This document shows, one piece after another, positions 1 to 5,436 of a DNA stretch of 6,068 nt (position 1 is its first letter; each line of letters begins with the position of its first letter). The stretch comes from Gemmatimonadota bacterium (GTDB lineage: Bacteria; JAAXHH01): positions 1-6,068 of the forward strand of contig JAPOOT010000365.1 in NCBI GenBank assembly GCA_026713285.1, read 5' to 3'. Both the position numbers and the translations under genes were made by a program. The notes under the pieces are model-generated. The model worked only from the letters and a program-made list of their open reading frames with translations, was not told the origin of the DNA and searched no databases.

Positions 1-657
1 AAGCGAGATGGTGCGGGAGAACTTGCCCTCCAGCGTGCGGTCGTGGCTCACGAACACCAACGTTGCGCCGGCACGCTCGCATTCGTGGAAGAGCAGATCG
101 AGGAAGGCCTCGCGGCGGTCGAAGTCCAGGGAGGAGGTCGGTTCATCGGCGACGATGAGCTCCGGGGCCCCGATGAGCGCACGGCAGGCCGCAACCCTTT
201 GCTGCTGTCCCACCGAAAGTTCGGTCACCCGGTTATCCAGCAGGTTTCCGATCTGGAGGTGTTCGGCAAGCAGCGCGGCGGTCTCCTTCACACCCTTGCC
301 GTCCAGCCGGGCCCGGCGCCCCGCGTGCATGCGAACAGGAAGGGCGATATTGTCGAGCACCGACAGGTAGGGGATGAGGTTGAACATCTGGAAGACATAG
401 CCGATGTGCTCCGCCCGGAAGGCGTCCCGCCGAGCTCCTGACAGTGAGGCGAGGTCCTCGCCCAGCACCCTGATCTCGCCCTCAGTCGCTTCCAGGACCC
501 CCGCCAGCACACCGAGCAGGGTCGTCTTGCCGCTGCCACTGGGGCCGAACAGGAACGCGCGCGTCCCCCGCTCGAGGGACAACTCGGGGATGTCCAACAC
601 CCAGGGGCCGCCTCCGTAGCGAAAGCGCAGGCATCGGACGTCGACTGTGAAACTCAT
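1..657 (-). CDS. ABC transporter ATP-binding protein, LolD/MacB type (3' end outside window)
   Basis: Cytoplasmic nucleotide-binding subunit of an ABC transporter of the LolD/MacB/YbbA class, which normally powers an FtsX-like permease acting on envelope substrates. The minus-strand frame is open from the ATG at 657 to base 1, giving 219 residues without a stop; family members have about 220-235, so only a short C-terminus is missing. All catalytic motifs are visible: Walker A GPSGSGKTT (38-46), Q-loop VFQMFNL with Q90, signature LSVGQQQR (147-154), Walker B LIVADEPTSSLD (167-178) and the switch His in VFVSHD (H205). The signature has Val where LSGGQ is usual. The start is supported by GAGGGA (668-673) ten bases upstream. 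It lies downstream of the DUF3299 gene on the same strand, so the pair is probably one operon with a permease gene beyond the left edge. The ATPase assignment is secure. A zinc-related or lipoprotein-related role is inferred from context only. Confidence 0.93.
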   Translation of the reverse strand, partial: MSFTVDVRCLRFRYGGGPWVLDIPELSLERGTRAFLFGPSGSGKTTLLGVLAGVLEATEGEIRVLGEDLASLSGARRDAFRAEHIGYVFQMFNLIPYLSVLDNIALPVRMHAGRRARLDGKGVKETAALLAEHLQIGNLLDNRVTELSVGQQQRVAACRALIGAPELIVADEPTSSLDFDRREAFLDLLFHECERAGATLVFVSHDRTLEGKFSRTISL

Positions 658-697
658 CTATAGCTAATCCCTCGAAGCGTAGATCCACGAAAAACGG

Positions 698-718
698 CGA
701 GTACTCGGCTCAGCGAGT
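698..718. repeat. CGAGT palindrome with a third arm
   Basis: Positions 698-707 form a perfect 10-bp palindrome (CGAGTACTCG), and CGAGT recurs at 714-718. The middle ACTCG can therefore pair with either flank. On the minus strand the 703-718 hairpin has a 6-nt loop and is followed, after 8 bases, by a run of five T (694-690). It lies in the leader of the ABC ATPase gene. It could be a protein-binding site or a weak attenuating hairpin; the stem is only 5 bp, so the functional reading is uncertain. Confidence 0.35.
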
Positions 719-740
719 GCGCGCGCTCAATTCACACAAC

Positions 741-810
741 TGTCCGTATCGCGGATCACGTCGGTGTCTGCATCGTGGATCACGCAGGTGTCCGCATCGC
801 GGATCAGTAC
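741..810. repeat. three tandem copies of a 24-bp hairpin-forming repeat
   Basis: Copies lie at 741-764, 765-788 and 789-810, the last diverging over its final bases. The first 18 bases differ by one base between copies 1 and 3 and by two between copies 2 and 3. Each unit contains a 5-bp stem around an ATC loop (TCCGC-ATC-GCGGA in copy 3). The stem differences in copies 1 and 2 are all C/T transitions that keep G-U pairing if the plus strand is transcribed. The array fills part of the gap between the DUF3299 and ABC ATPase genes, and copy 3 supplies the DUF3299 stop codon (804-806). There are no unique spacers, so it is not a CRISPR array. Confidence 0.8.
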
Positions 811-1307
811 TCGTACGGATAGACCCGCTGGCCTGTGATGGTGAAGCCGACGGGGCCGTATACGCTCTTGGTCATCTCGATCTTGAGTACGCCCTCGACC
901 CACACCGGGTTCCACCCGTCCAGAAACGCCCATTTGCCCTTCACCATCTCGATGTAGACGAGCTGGTTGGGCGGGGGAGGGGGCGTGTGGATGCAGGCGC
1001 CGACATAGGGAACGAGGAGGAATTCCTTCGCCGAGGACGCCCAGTCTTCAAGCGTTACCGTAAATCCGGGGACCTTTACGAATTTGCCATCGAGCGCCGC
1101 CAACTCCGCGCTCGGCTTGCCGGTACGGTAGTTGAGGCTGGCCAGGACGCGCCAGCCTACTGAGATAGGTTTGTTGGCTGATTCGTCCGGTTGTGCGTCG
1201 ACCGGGGGCTCCGGGACGGCCTCCGAGAGGTCGACCGAAACGCTAAGTGTAATCACGAGCAGCGTGGCGGCGATGGCGAAGAGAAATTTCGGGCTGGCGT
1301 CGATCAT
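804..1307 (-). CDS. DUF3299 exported protein
   Basis: A 167-residue protein with an N-terminal hydrophobic segment (about residues 8-24, FLFAIAATLLVITLSVSV) that reads as a signal peptide or anchor, then a Pro/Asp-rich linker (31-47) and a DUF3299 domain (about 50-164). Diagnostic residues are LDGKFVKVPGF (72-82), FLLVPYVGACIH (96-107) with a Cys-x-His pair, the run of five prolines followed by NQ (109-115), and a beta-rich C-terminus. The biochemical function of DUF3299 is not established. From memory, family members sit beside ABC ATPase and permease genes in zinc-starvation-induced operons of gammaproteobacteria (for example PA4063-PA4066 of Pseudomonas aeruginosa), and the ABC ATPase gene 146 bp downstream matches that pattern. 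The start at 1307 is preceded by CCGGAG (1315-1320), well spaced. The Cys-x-His and the envelope location would suit metal handling, but that is inference. The family call is strong. Confidence 0.9.
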   Translation of the reverse strand: MIDASPKFLFAIAATLLVITLSVSVDLSEAVPEPPVDAQPDESANKPISVGWRVLASLNYRTGKPSAELAALDGKFVKVPGFTVTLEDWASSAKEFLLVPYVGACIHTPPPPPNQLVYIEMVKGKWAFLDGWNPVWVEGVLKIEMTKSVYGPVGFTITGQRVYPYEY

Positions 1308-1321
1308 CGGAAAACTCCGGC

Positions 1322-1334
1322 TGTGAAGTTCACA
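1322..1334. promoter_or_regulatory. perfect 13-bp palindrome, candidate operator
   Basis: TGTGAA-G-TTCACA is a perfect inverted repeat with 6-bp arms and a single central base. It lies between the predicted leftward transcription start (about 1336) and the ribosome binding site of the DUF3299 gene, a typical place for a repressor operator. It shares half-sites with CRP boxes, but the spacing is three bases too short (TGTGA-N3-TCACA rather than N6). The regulator is unknown. Confidence 0.45.
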
Positions 1335-1337
1335 ATG

Positions 1338-1349
1338 CTATAGATATAG
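1338..1349. promoter_or_regulatory. AT-rich palindrome over the -10 of the leftward promoter
   Basis: CTATA-GA-TATAG is a 12-bp inverted repeat covering the proposed -10 element. Zur and Fur boxes are AT-rich palindromes that often overlap -10 elements, and the arms resemble the Zur core (GTTATA/TATAAC), but the centre is one base longer than the canonical one. A metal-responsive operator is therefore possible but unproven. Confidence 0.35.
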
Positions 1350-1371
1350 GTAAACGAGGTCTCTTTGGCAA
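1343..1371 (-). promoter_or_regulatory. leftward sigma70-type promoter for the DUF3299/ABC operon
   Basis: Read on the minus strand, TTGCCA (1366-1371, five of six matches to TTGACA) is separated by exactly 17 bases from TATATC (1343-1348, four of six matches to TATAAT). The predicted start near 1336 leaves a leader of about 30 bases before the ATG at 1307. It is the best promoter-like pair in the window and is correctly placed for the DUF3299 gene. Confidence 0.5.
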
Positions 1372-1396
1372 TAGAAAGTGATTACCCCGCTGTTAT

Positions 1397-1425
1397 TTGA
1401 TTCAATAGACCCCAGACCCTAAAAG
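1397..1425 (+). promoter_or_regulatory. candidate rightward promoter
   Basis: TTGATT (1397-1402) and TAAAAG (1420-1425) are each four-of-six matches to the sigma70 elements with a 17-base spacer. They would start transcription near 1432, upstream of the small GTG ORF at 1473 and the DUF4382 gene at 1619. A 9-bp palindrome, TTGATTCAA (1397-1405), covers the -35. A second weak pair, TTTACA (1520-1525) with TACTTT (1543-1548), also has 17-base spacing but a poor -10. The rest of the 1308-1618 gap shows nothing else recognisable. Confidence 0.3.
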
Positions 1426-1472
1426 GCTTTTGTTGCCTACCCGGGCCTGACCCGCTTGCGACAGGAGATACG

Positions 1473-1622
1473 GTGGCCGAAGCTCCGGGGAATCGCGTTA
1501 ACTGCTTAAAAGGAATAAGTTTACACAGACATCTAGAAACTGTACTTTTCAGGGTGAACCGATTGCGGAACAGGTTGGATAAATCAGTGCGTGCCGGACT
1601 TCATGGACTTTTCGGATCATGA
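1473..1622 (+). CDS. possible 49-aa small protein or leader peptide, GTG start, overlapping the DUF4382 gene
   Basis: A GTG at 1473 has an AGGAG ribosome binding site (1463-1467) five bases upstream and opens 49 codons ending in TGA at 1620-1622. That stop overlaps the ATG of the DUF4382 gene at 1619 in an ATGA arrangement, the usual geometry of translational coupling. The coupling would explain why the DUF4382 start has almost no Shine-Dalgarno of its own. The predicted product is basic, with an Arg-rich stretch near residues 27-40 (RVNRLRNRLDKSVR), no Trp or Tyr, and no family I recognise. Against it: many codons (TTA, ATA, AGA, CTA, AGT) are unlike the GC-rich usage of neighbouring genes, which suggests either a non-conserved leader or a chance ORF. 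It may act only to load ribosomes onto the next gene. Confidence 0.33.
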   Translation: MAEAPGNRVNCLKGISLHRHLETVLFRVNRLRNRLDKSVRAGLHGLFGS

Positions 1623-2467
1623 AAAAACGAATCTGTCATTTCCTTCTGATCCTTCTCCTGGCATCGTCGAATCCCGGTTGCGATCAATCGACATCAAGCG
1701 TCATCAGTGACCTGCAGTTGCGCCTGGCTGCTCAGACTCCGATCCGGCACCACGTCCGATCGGTCGTGGTGGTCATGTCGGACGTATCCGTTCGTTCCAC
1801 GGCAAACAGCGAGTTCGGAACTCCCGGCACCTTGACCCATACCGTCGACCTGCTCGAACTGGGCGGAAGCGATACGCGGGTCCTGGAAGTGTTCTCCCTG
1901 GTCGAGGGTAGATACGACGCCGCACGCCTGAACATCCAAGAAGTCACGGTGACCTTGTTGAATGGCGTGCAGTTCAATGAGGTGTATCCGGATCCGCAGG
2001 GCAGGGAGATGATCGCCGAAGCAAACACCCCGGTGGTCGTCGAGCGCGGCAGGAAGGCGGACGTGGTAATCGATTTCGACCTGATACGTTCGATCGCATT
2101 CGAGGGCGATCCCCAACGGGTCCACGACATTACCGGGATGAGGTTCTCGCCGGCAGGCCGCCTGGTCGACCTGGCGAGCTCCGGTCAGGTTTCAGGCAGC
2201 GTCAAGCACGACAACACCACGCCGGCGGTCCTCCGTGACGACGTACCGCTGAGCGGCTACCCCGTAACCCTGTTTCAACCCGGCAGGACGGATTCGGTGA
2301 CGGTCTATTCTGACGAAGACGGCCAGTACTCGGCCTACTTCATGCCCGCCGGGTCCTACGCCCTGTACGGCCCACCCACGGAGGACACCGAGGCCTTCTC
2401 CGCGGAAAACGTCGTGGTGACTACCGCCAGTACGACGCGCCAGGACGTCATCGCCCGGAAGCGCTGA
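1619..2467 (+). CDS. DUF4382 putative lipoprotein with C-terminal carboxypeptidase-regulatory-like domain
   Basis: A 282-residue exported protein. Residues 1-20 form a signal peptide (MKKR then a Leu/Ile-rich core) ending at C21. The preceding SNPG is a poor lipobox, so lipidation is likely but not certain. Residues about 30-185 match DUF4382: VDLLEL (76-81), a GRYDAARL segment (97-104), and VIDFDLIRSI (150-159), the family's hallmark strand. Residues about 188-280 look like a CarboxypepD_reg/SdrD-B-like beta-sandwich: GQVSGSV (189-195), then VTVYSDEDGQYSAYFMPAGSYAL (227-249), the usual pattern of turn, DGxY strand and PAGxY strand. DUF4382 has no known activity; members are surface or periplasmic proteins, often in marine Bacteroidota and Gemmatimonadota. 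The ATG at 1619 fits the signal peptide but has only CGGA two bases upstream, so initiation may depend on the overlapping ORF before it. The gene is divergent from the DUF3299 operon. Confidence 0.85.
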   Translation: MKKRICHFLLILLLASSNPGCDQSTSSVISDLQLRLAAQTPIRHHVRSVVVVMSDVSVRSTANSEFGTPGTLTHTVDLLELGGSDTRVLEVFSLVEGRYDAARLNIQEVTVTLLNGVQFNEVYPDPQGREMIAEANTPVVVERGRKADVVIDFDLIRSIAFEGDPQRVHDITGMRFSPAGRLVDLASSGQVSGSVKHDNTTPAVLRDDVPLSGYPVTLFQPGRTDSVTVYSDEDGQYSAYFMPAGSYALYGPPTEDTEAFSAENVVVTTASTTRQDVIARKR

Positions 2468-2517
2468 TGGGTAGTGTAAGGAGATGTGGAATAAACGCGC
2501 CGCGGTGTTTTAGTTGG

Positions 2518-2542
2518 CCCGGAAGGCAACGGTTGTACCGGG
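2518..2542. repeat. imperfect hairpin after the DUF4382 gene
   Basis: CCCGG (2518-2522) pairs with CCGGG (2538-2542), and inside it CAA can pair with TTG around a CGG loop (2528-2534 region). It sits 50 bases past the DUF4382 stop but has no following T run, so it is not a convincing intrinsic terminator. It might mark a transcript end or a processing site. Confidence 0.25.
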
Positions 2543-2623
2543 AAATGAGGCTTGACGGTCAGACGGGCGGCCTGCAAATTGATTTCCTGTTTTTCGATCA
2601 GACATGCCGGCCTTTATACGAGA

Positions 2624-2629
2624 TATACT
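2624..2629 (+). promoter_or_regulatory. candidate -10 element before the lactonase gene
   Basis: TATACT is a five-of-six match to the sigma70 -10, placed 47 bases before the lactonase start. No acceptable -35 lies 16-18 bases upstream, so a promoter here is only suggested. The element lies inside the span of a possible longer ORF start (ATG 2604), which argues that the start at 2676 is the real one. Confidence 0.25.
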
Positions 2630-2660
2630 GATACTGCAGTGCCATGGCTCGCAGCCGTGT

Positions 2661-2669
2661 GGGAAGGGG
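2661..2669 (+). promoter_or_regulatory. ribosome binding site that decides the lactonase start
   Basis: GGGAAGGGG lies six bases before the ATG at 2676. The in-frame ATG at 2604 has no comparable site, and the 24 residues it would add are not propeller-like and precede the first family beta strand. Confidence 0.7.
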
Positions 2670-2675
2670 AATTCG

Positions 2676-3692
2676 ATGGCGTTTTGCATGTACCTGTCCA
2701 TCACCGGCGAGGGCAAAATCGCCATTTACGAAATGGATCCGGAAAGCGGCGGGTTGACCCACAAGGAAGATGTCGCCGCGGGAGCCGGCGTGATGCCCCA
2801 GGTCGTGGATTCCGACCTTGAACACCTGTATGCCGGACTGCGTGGCGCGCCGTCTGTGCAGACGTATAGCCTGGATCGAAATACGGGTAGCATATCGCTG
2901 CAGGGCACCACGCCCTTCGACTGGGACACGACGTATATGGCCCTGGACAACACCGGGCGTTTTCTCCTGTCCGCTTCCTATGGACGGGCCGTGGCGGGCG
3001 TTCACGCCATCGGGGACGACGGCATGGTCCTGGCGCCGCCCGTAGACCGGCGGGAGACGGCCCGATGCGCCCATTACATTCAGACCGACGCTTCGAACCG
3101 TTTCGCCTTCGTGCCCCACGTGGCCGAGTCGAACATGATCTGCCAGTTCCGGTTCGACGAAAACACGGGCAGGCTGACGCCAAACGATCCGCCCAGGGTC
3201 GCCCAGCCCCCGGATACGGGTCCGCGTCACTACTGTCACCATCCCACGCTGAACGTGCTCTACGCCGACAATGAACAGGGAAGCAGCATGACGGCCTATC
3301 GGTTCGATCCGGACCGCGGTACGCTGGAGGCGCTGCAGACGGTATCGACGTTGCCGTCGGATTTTAATGGTGAAAACACCTGTTCGCAGATCCATATCCA
3401 TCCTTCTGGCCGGTTCGTTTACGCGAGCAACCGGGGTCACGACAGCATCGCCTGGTTCGCGATCGACCCGGTCTCCGGACTGCTGGCCGCCATTGGACAG
3501 GCGCCGACCGAAAAGATGCCGCGGGCCTTCAACCTGGATCCGCGCGGCCGGTTCCTCTACGCCGCGGGCCAGGAGTCGGGCCGACTAGCCGCTTACAGGA
3601 TTGATCAGGATACGGGCGCGCTTTCGCCGATCGGCGTGTACGACGTGGGACCGTCACCTGCCTGGGTGATGATCGTGGACATGGACGGATGA
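2676..3692 (+). CDS. lactonase_7 family beta-propeller (6-phosphogluconolactonase-like)
   Basis: A 338-residue protein of the Pgl/YbhE lactonase family, close to the usual 330-350. Members fold as a seven-bladed beta-propeller and hydrolyse sugar lactones; the reference reaction is 6-phosphogluconolactone to 6-phosphogluconate in the cytosol. Repeated blade motifs are clear: G-x-I-x-x-Y-x-x-D-x-x-[ST]-G-x-L near residues 13-27, 63-74, 156-167, 207-217, 258-269 and 305-316. Diagnostic family segments are GPRHYCHHP (182-190), IHPSGRFVYASNRGHDSI (241-258) and PRAFNLDPRGRFLYAAGQ (282-299). There is no signal peptide, so it is cytoplasmic. A start at 2604 is possible but lacks a ribosome binding site. 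It is followed on the same strand by a cyclic amidohydrolase 177 bp away. Because that context is not a pentose-phosphate operon, the true substrate may be another sugar or aldonate lactone. Family call strong, substrate inferred. Confidence 0.9.
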   Translation: MAFCMYLSITGEGKIAIYEMDPESGGLTHKEDVAAGAGVMPQVVDSDLEHLYAGLRGAPSVQTYSLDRNTGSISLQGTTPFDWDTTYMALDNTGRFLLSASYGRAVAGVHAIGDDGMVLAPPVDRRETARCAHYIQTDASNRFAFVPHVAESNMICQFRFDENTGRLTPNDPPRVAQPPDTGPRHYCHHPTLNVLYADNEQGSSMTAYRFDPDRGTLEALQTVSTLPSDFNGENTCSQIHIHPSGRFVYASNRGHDSIAWFAIDPVSGLLAAIGQAPTEKMPRAFNLDPRGRFLYAAGQESGRLAAYRIDQDTGALSPIGVYDVGPSPAWVMIVDMDG

Positions 3693-3702
3693 GGCCGTAG
3701 TT

Positions 3703-3774
3703 GGCGGCCCGTCTGGTCCGCCTGTGCCGACCGTTTCGGGCGCATCGGGTGCTTTGGACGGCCCGCCTGGTCCG
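3703..3774. repeat. two copies of an 18-bp GC-rich repeat after the lactonase gene
   Basis: Positions 3703-3720 and 3757-3774 match at 16 of 18 bases (core CGGCCCG[TC]CTGGTCCG). Copy 1 can fold with GGCGG (3703-3707) against CCGCC (3718-3722), and CC/GG inside. There is no T run, so this is not a standard terminator. The rest of the 177-bp gap up to the next gene shows only a ribosome binding site, GGGAGA (3859-3864). Confidence 0.6.
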
Positions 3775-3869
3775 GACGCCACGCCGATGTTTCGACACGG
3801 GTTTCTCGCGTCCCATCGCGGTTCAAACATGCAGGCGCTTGTCGACACCTGTGCCAACGGGAGAAAGCC

Positions 3870-5246
3870 ATGGCTACCACATTTGACCTCATCGTAACCG
3901 ATGGCCTGGTGGTCAACCAGGAAGGCGTAACAGCCGCCACGATCGCCGTGCGGGACGGCCGCATCGCCGGCGTACTCGAGCCCGACGCCCGGCCCGACTC
4001 CGCCCGGCAGATTTCGGCGAAGGGATTGCACGTCCTGCCGGGCCTGATCGACCCCCACGTCCATCTCCGGTCGCCCGGCCACGAAGAGCGGGAGGACCCC
4101 GTCTCCGGCACGAGCGCCGCGGCCGCCGGCGGCATCACGACCCTGCTGGAAATGCCCATCTCGCCGGTTGCCGCCAGTTCCGCCGAGGGCGTACGCAAAC
4201 GGGGCGAGGCCATCGGCGAACAGTCTTTGATCGATTTCGGTCTCTACGGCGCCGCCGGACATCAGAACGTGGACCTCATCGCCGAGGTGGCCGACGCGGG
4301 CGCCGTGGCATTCAAGACCTTCCTGACTGCGCCGCCGACCCACCGCGAGGGCGAGTTCTTCGGCCTCTGGTGCCTGGATTACTCGCTGCTTCGGGACGTG
4401 ATGGCAGCCACGGCCGCCACGGGCCTGCGCCACAGCTTCCACTGCGAGAACTGGCCCATGATCGAGACGCTCATCGCCCGGCTGTCCGCGGAGGGCCGCA
4501 ACGACGGCCTGGCCCACGCCGAAAGCCGGCCGTCCATCGTGGAAGACACGTCGGTCGCAATCATGATGAGCCTGGCCGCCGAGGCCGGCGGTCCGGTGGA
4601 GGTCGTACACCTTTCAAGTCCGCGCGCCGCACAAATGGTGAAGGAGGCCAAGGCCAGGGGGCTCGACGTCATCGCCGAGACCTGTCCCCAATACCTCTTC
4701 CTGACCGACCAGGTCTTGTCCGTGCACCGCGGTTTCGCCAAGTGCAATCCCGCCCTGCGTCCCGCCGAAGAGGTCGAAGCGCTCTGGTCCTACCTGCATG
4801 ACGGTACCCTGGAATTCGTCGGCAGCGACCATTCGCCCTTCCGGCCCGAGGAGAAGGAAGGCGACGACATCTTCGCCATTCCGCCCGGACTGCCCGGGCT
4901 CGAATCCATGGCGCCTCTGATGCTGACCGCGGTCAACGACGGCCGCCTTTCCATTACCGACCTCGTCAGGCTGATGTCAACCCGCCAGGCCGAGATTTTC
5001 AGGCTCCCCGGGAAAGGGCGCATCTCGATCGGTAACGACGCCGATCTCACCTTCGTGGACATGGACGCGCGGTGGACCTTTGACCGGAACACCTGCTTCA
5101 CCAAGGCAAGGGACGTCATGCGCATCGTGCATGGCATGCCCATGAAGGGCCGCATCCAGCGTACCATGGTGCGTGGCGAGACGGTATACGAGGACGGCAA
5201 AATCACGGGACGGCCGGGCCATGGCCGCTGGCTGAAACCCGGTTGA
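3870..5246 (+). CDS. cyclic amidohydrolase, allantoinase/dihydroorotase-like
   Basis: A 458-residue amidohydrolase-superfamily enzyme of the allantoinase/dihydroorotase/hydantoinase group, which opens cyclic amides with a binuclear metal centre in the cytosol. Metal ligands are all present: H63 and H65 in DPHVHL, the carbamylated lysine K149 in AVAFKTF, H191 in FHCEN, H247 in VVHLSS and D320 in GSDHSP. The HCEN, AETCPQY (269-275), AKCNPALR (290-297) and SDHSP segments, and the length, are closest to allantoinase (AllB). However, HLRSPG (65-70) carries the Arg typical of dihydroorotase, whereas EMPIS (94-98) lacks the Asn of the dihydroorotase MPNT motif. It is therefore unlikely to be housekeeping pyrC. 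The substrate could be allantoin, a hydantoin or another ureide. The start at 3870 has GGGAGA five bases upstream. It lies between a lactonase and a DHDPS-family lyase on the same strand, suggesting a catabolic set. Confidence 0.88.
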   Translation: MATTFDLIVTDGLVVNQEGVTAATIAVRDGRIAGVLEPDARPDSARQISAKGLHVLPGLIDPHVHLRSPGHEEREDPVSGTSAAAAGGITTLLEMPISPVAASSAEGVRKRGEAIGEQSLIDFGLYGAAGHQNVDLIAEVADAGAVAFKTFLTAPPTHREGEFFGLWCLDYSLLRDVMAATAATGLRHSFHCENWPMIETLIARLSAEGRNDGLAHAESRPSIVEDTSVAIMMSLAAEAGGPVEVVHLSSPRAAQMVKEAKARGLDVIAETCPQYLFLTDQVLSVHRGFAKCNPALRPAEEVEALWSYLHDGTLEFVGSDHSPFRPEEKEGDDIFAIPPGLPGLESMAPLMLTAVNDGRLSITDLVRLMSTRQAEIFRLPGKGRISIGNDADLTFVDMDARWTFDRNTCFTKARDVMRIVHGMPMKGRIQRTMVRGETVYEDGKITGRPGHGRWLKPG

Positions 5247-5264
5247 TTGGGAGAACCGGATCAG

Positions 5265-5309
5265 GGCATCAGGGAGAAAGGCATTAAAGAGAAAGGCATC
5301 AGGAATCAG
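5265..5309. repeat. three tandem degenerate 15-bp repeats
   Basis: Units at 5265-5279, 5280-5294 and 5295-5309 each begin GGCAT and are purine-rich (core GGCATCAGGGAGAAA). Related words (GGATCAGG, GAATCAGGAATCA) continue to about 5376, so most of the 190-bp gap between the amidohydrolase and the lyase is decayed repeat. I see no terminator or convincing promoter in it. Confidence 0.6.
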
Positions 5310-5436
5310 AGAATCCATTGGATCAGGAATGTTGCACCAGTGAATCTGAATTCAGGGATGCGCGAATCAGGAATCATGTTCAAGGAACCAGCTACATAAC
5401 TTCAGTCGCAAGCTTTGATACCCGAAAGGAAGTCGC

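Noticed and set aside
8..441. Plus-strand open frames of 120 and 132 codons
   Set aside because: Shadows of the ABC ATPase on the minus strand, whose Walker A, signature and Walker B motifs are all in order.
741..810. CRISPR-like array
   Set aside because: The three units are directly abutting, with no unique spacers and no cas gene in view.
1322..1334. CRP binding site
   Set aside because: The half-sites match, but the spacer is 3 bases instead of 6, so a CRP dimer would not fit as usual.
656..1345. Shared 9-mer GCTATAGAT near the ABC start (minus, 664-656) and the DUF3299 promoter (plus, 1337-1345)
   Set aside because: A 9-base match in a 6-kb window can arise by chance, and the first copy overlaps the start codon.
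2518..2542. Rho-independent terminator after the DUF4382 gene
   Set aside because: The hairpin is interrupted and no T run follows.
2598..3440. 280-codon open frame on the minus strand
   Set aside because: Antisense to the well-supported lactonase; its composition is Arg-rich with no recognisable domain.
3654..4610. 318-codon open frame on the minus strand, including a collagen-like GPGGP segment
   Set aside because: It lies antisense to the amidohydrolase, whose catalytic motifs are complete. Long antisense frames are expected from GC-rich third positions, and the Gly/Pro stretch is just the 18-bp repeat read backwards.
3870..5246. Housekeeping dihydroorotase pyrC
   Set aside because: The substrate Asn of MPNT is absent, and the HCEN and EMP motifs point to the allantoinase side of the family.
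4977..5318. Pentapeptide-like pattern on the minus strand from the 15-bp repeats
   Set aside because: Only three degenerate units in a frame that mostly overlaps the amidohydrolase antisense, with no good start; the 5-residue periodicity follows automatically from any 15-bp repeat.
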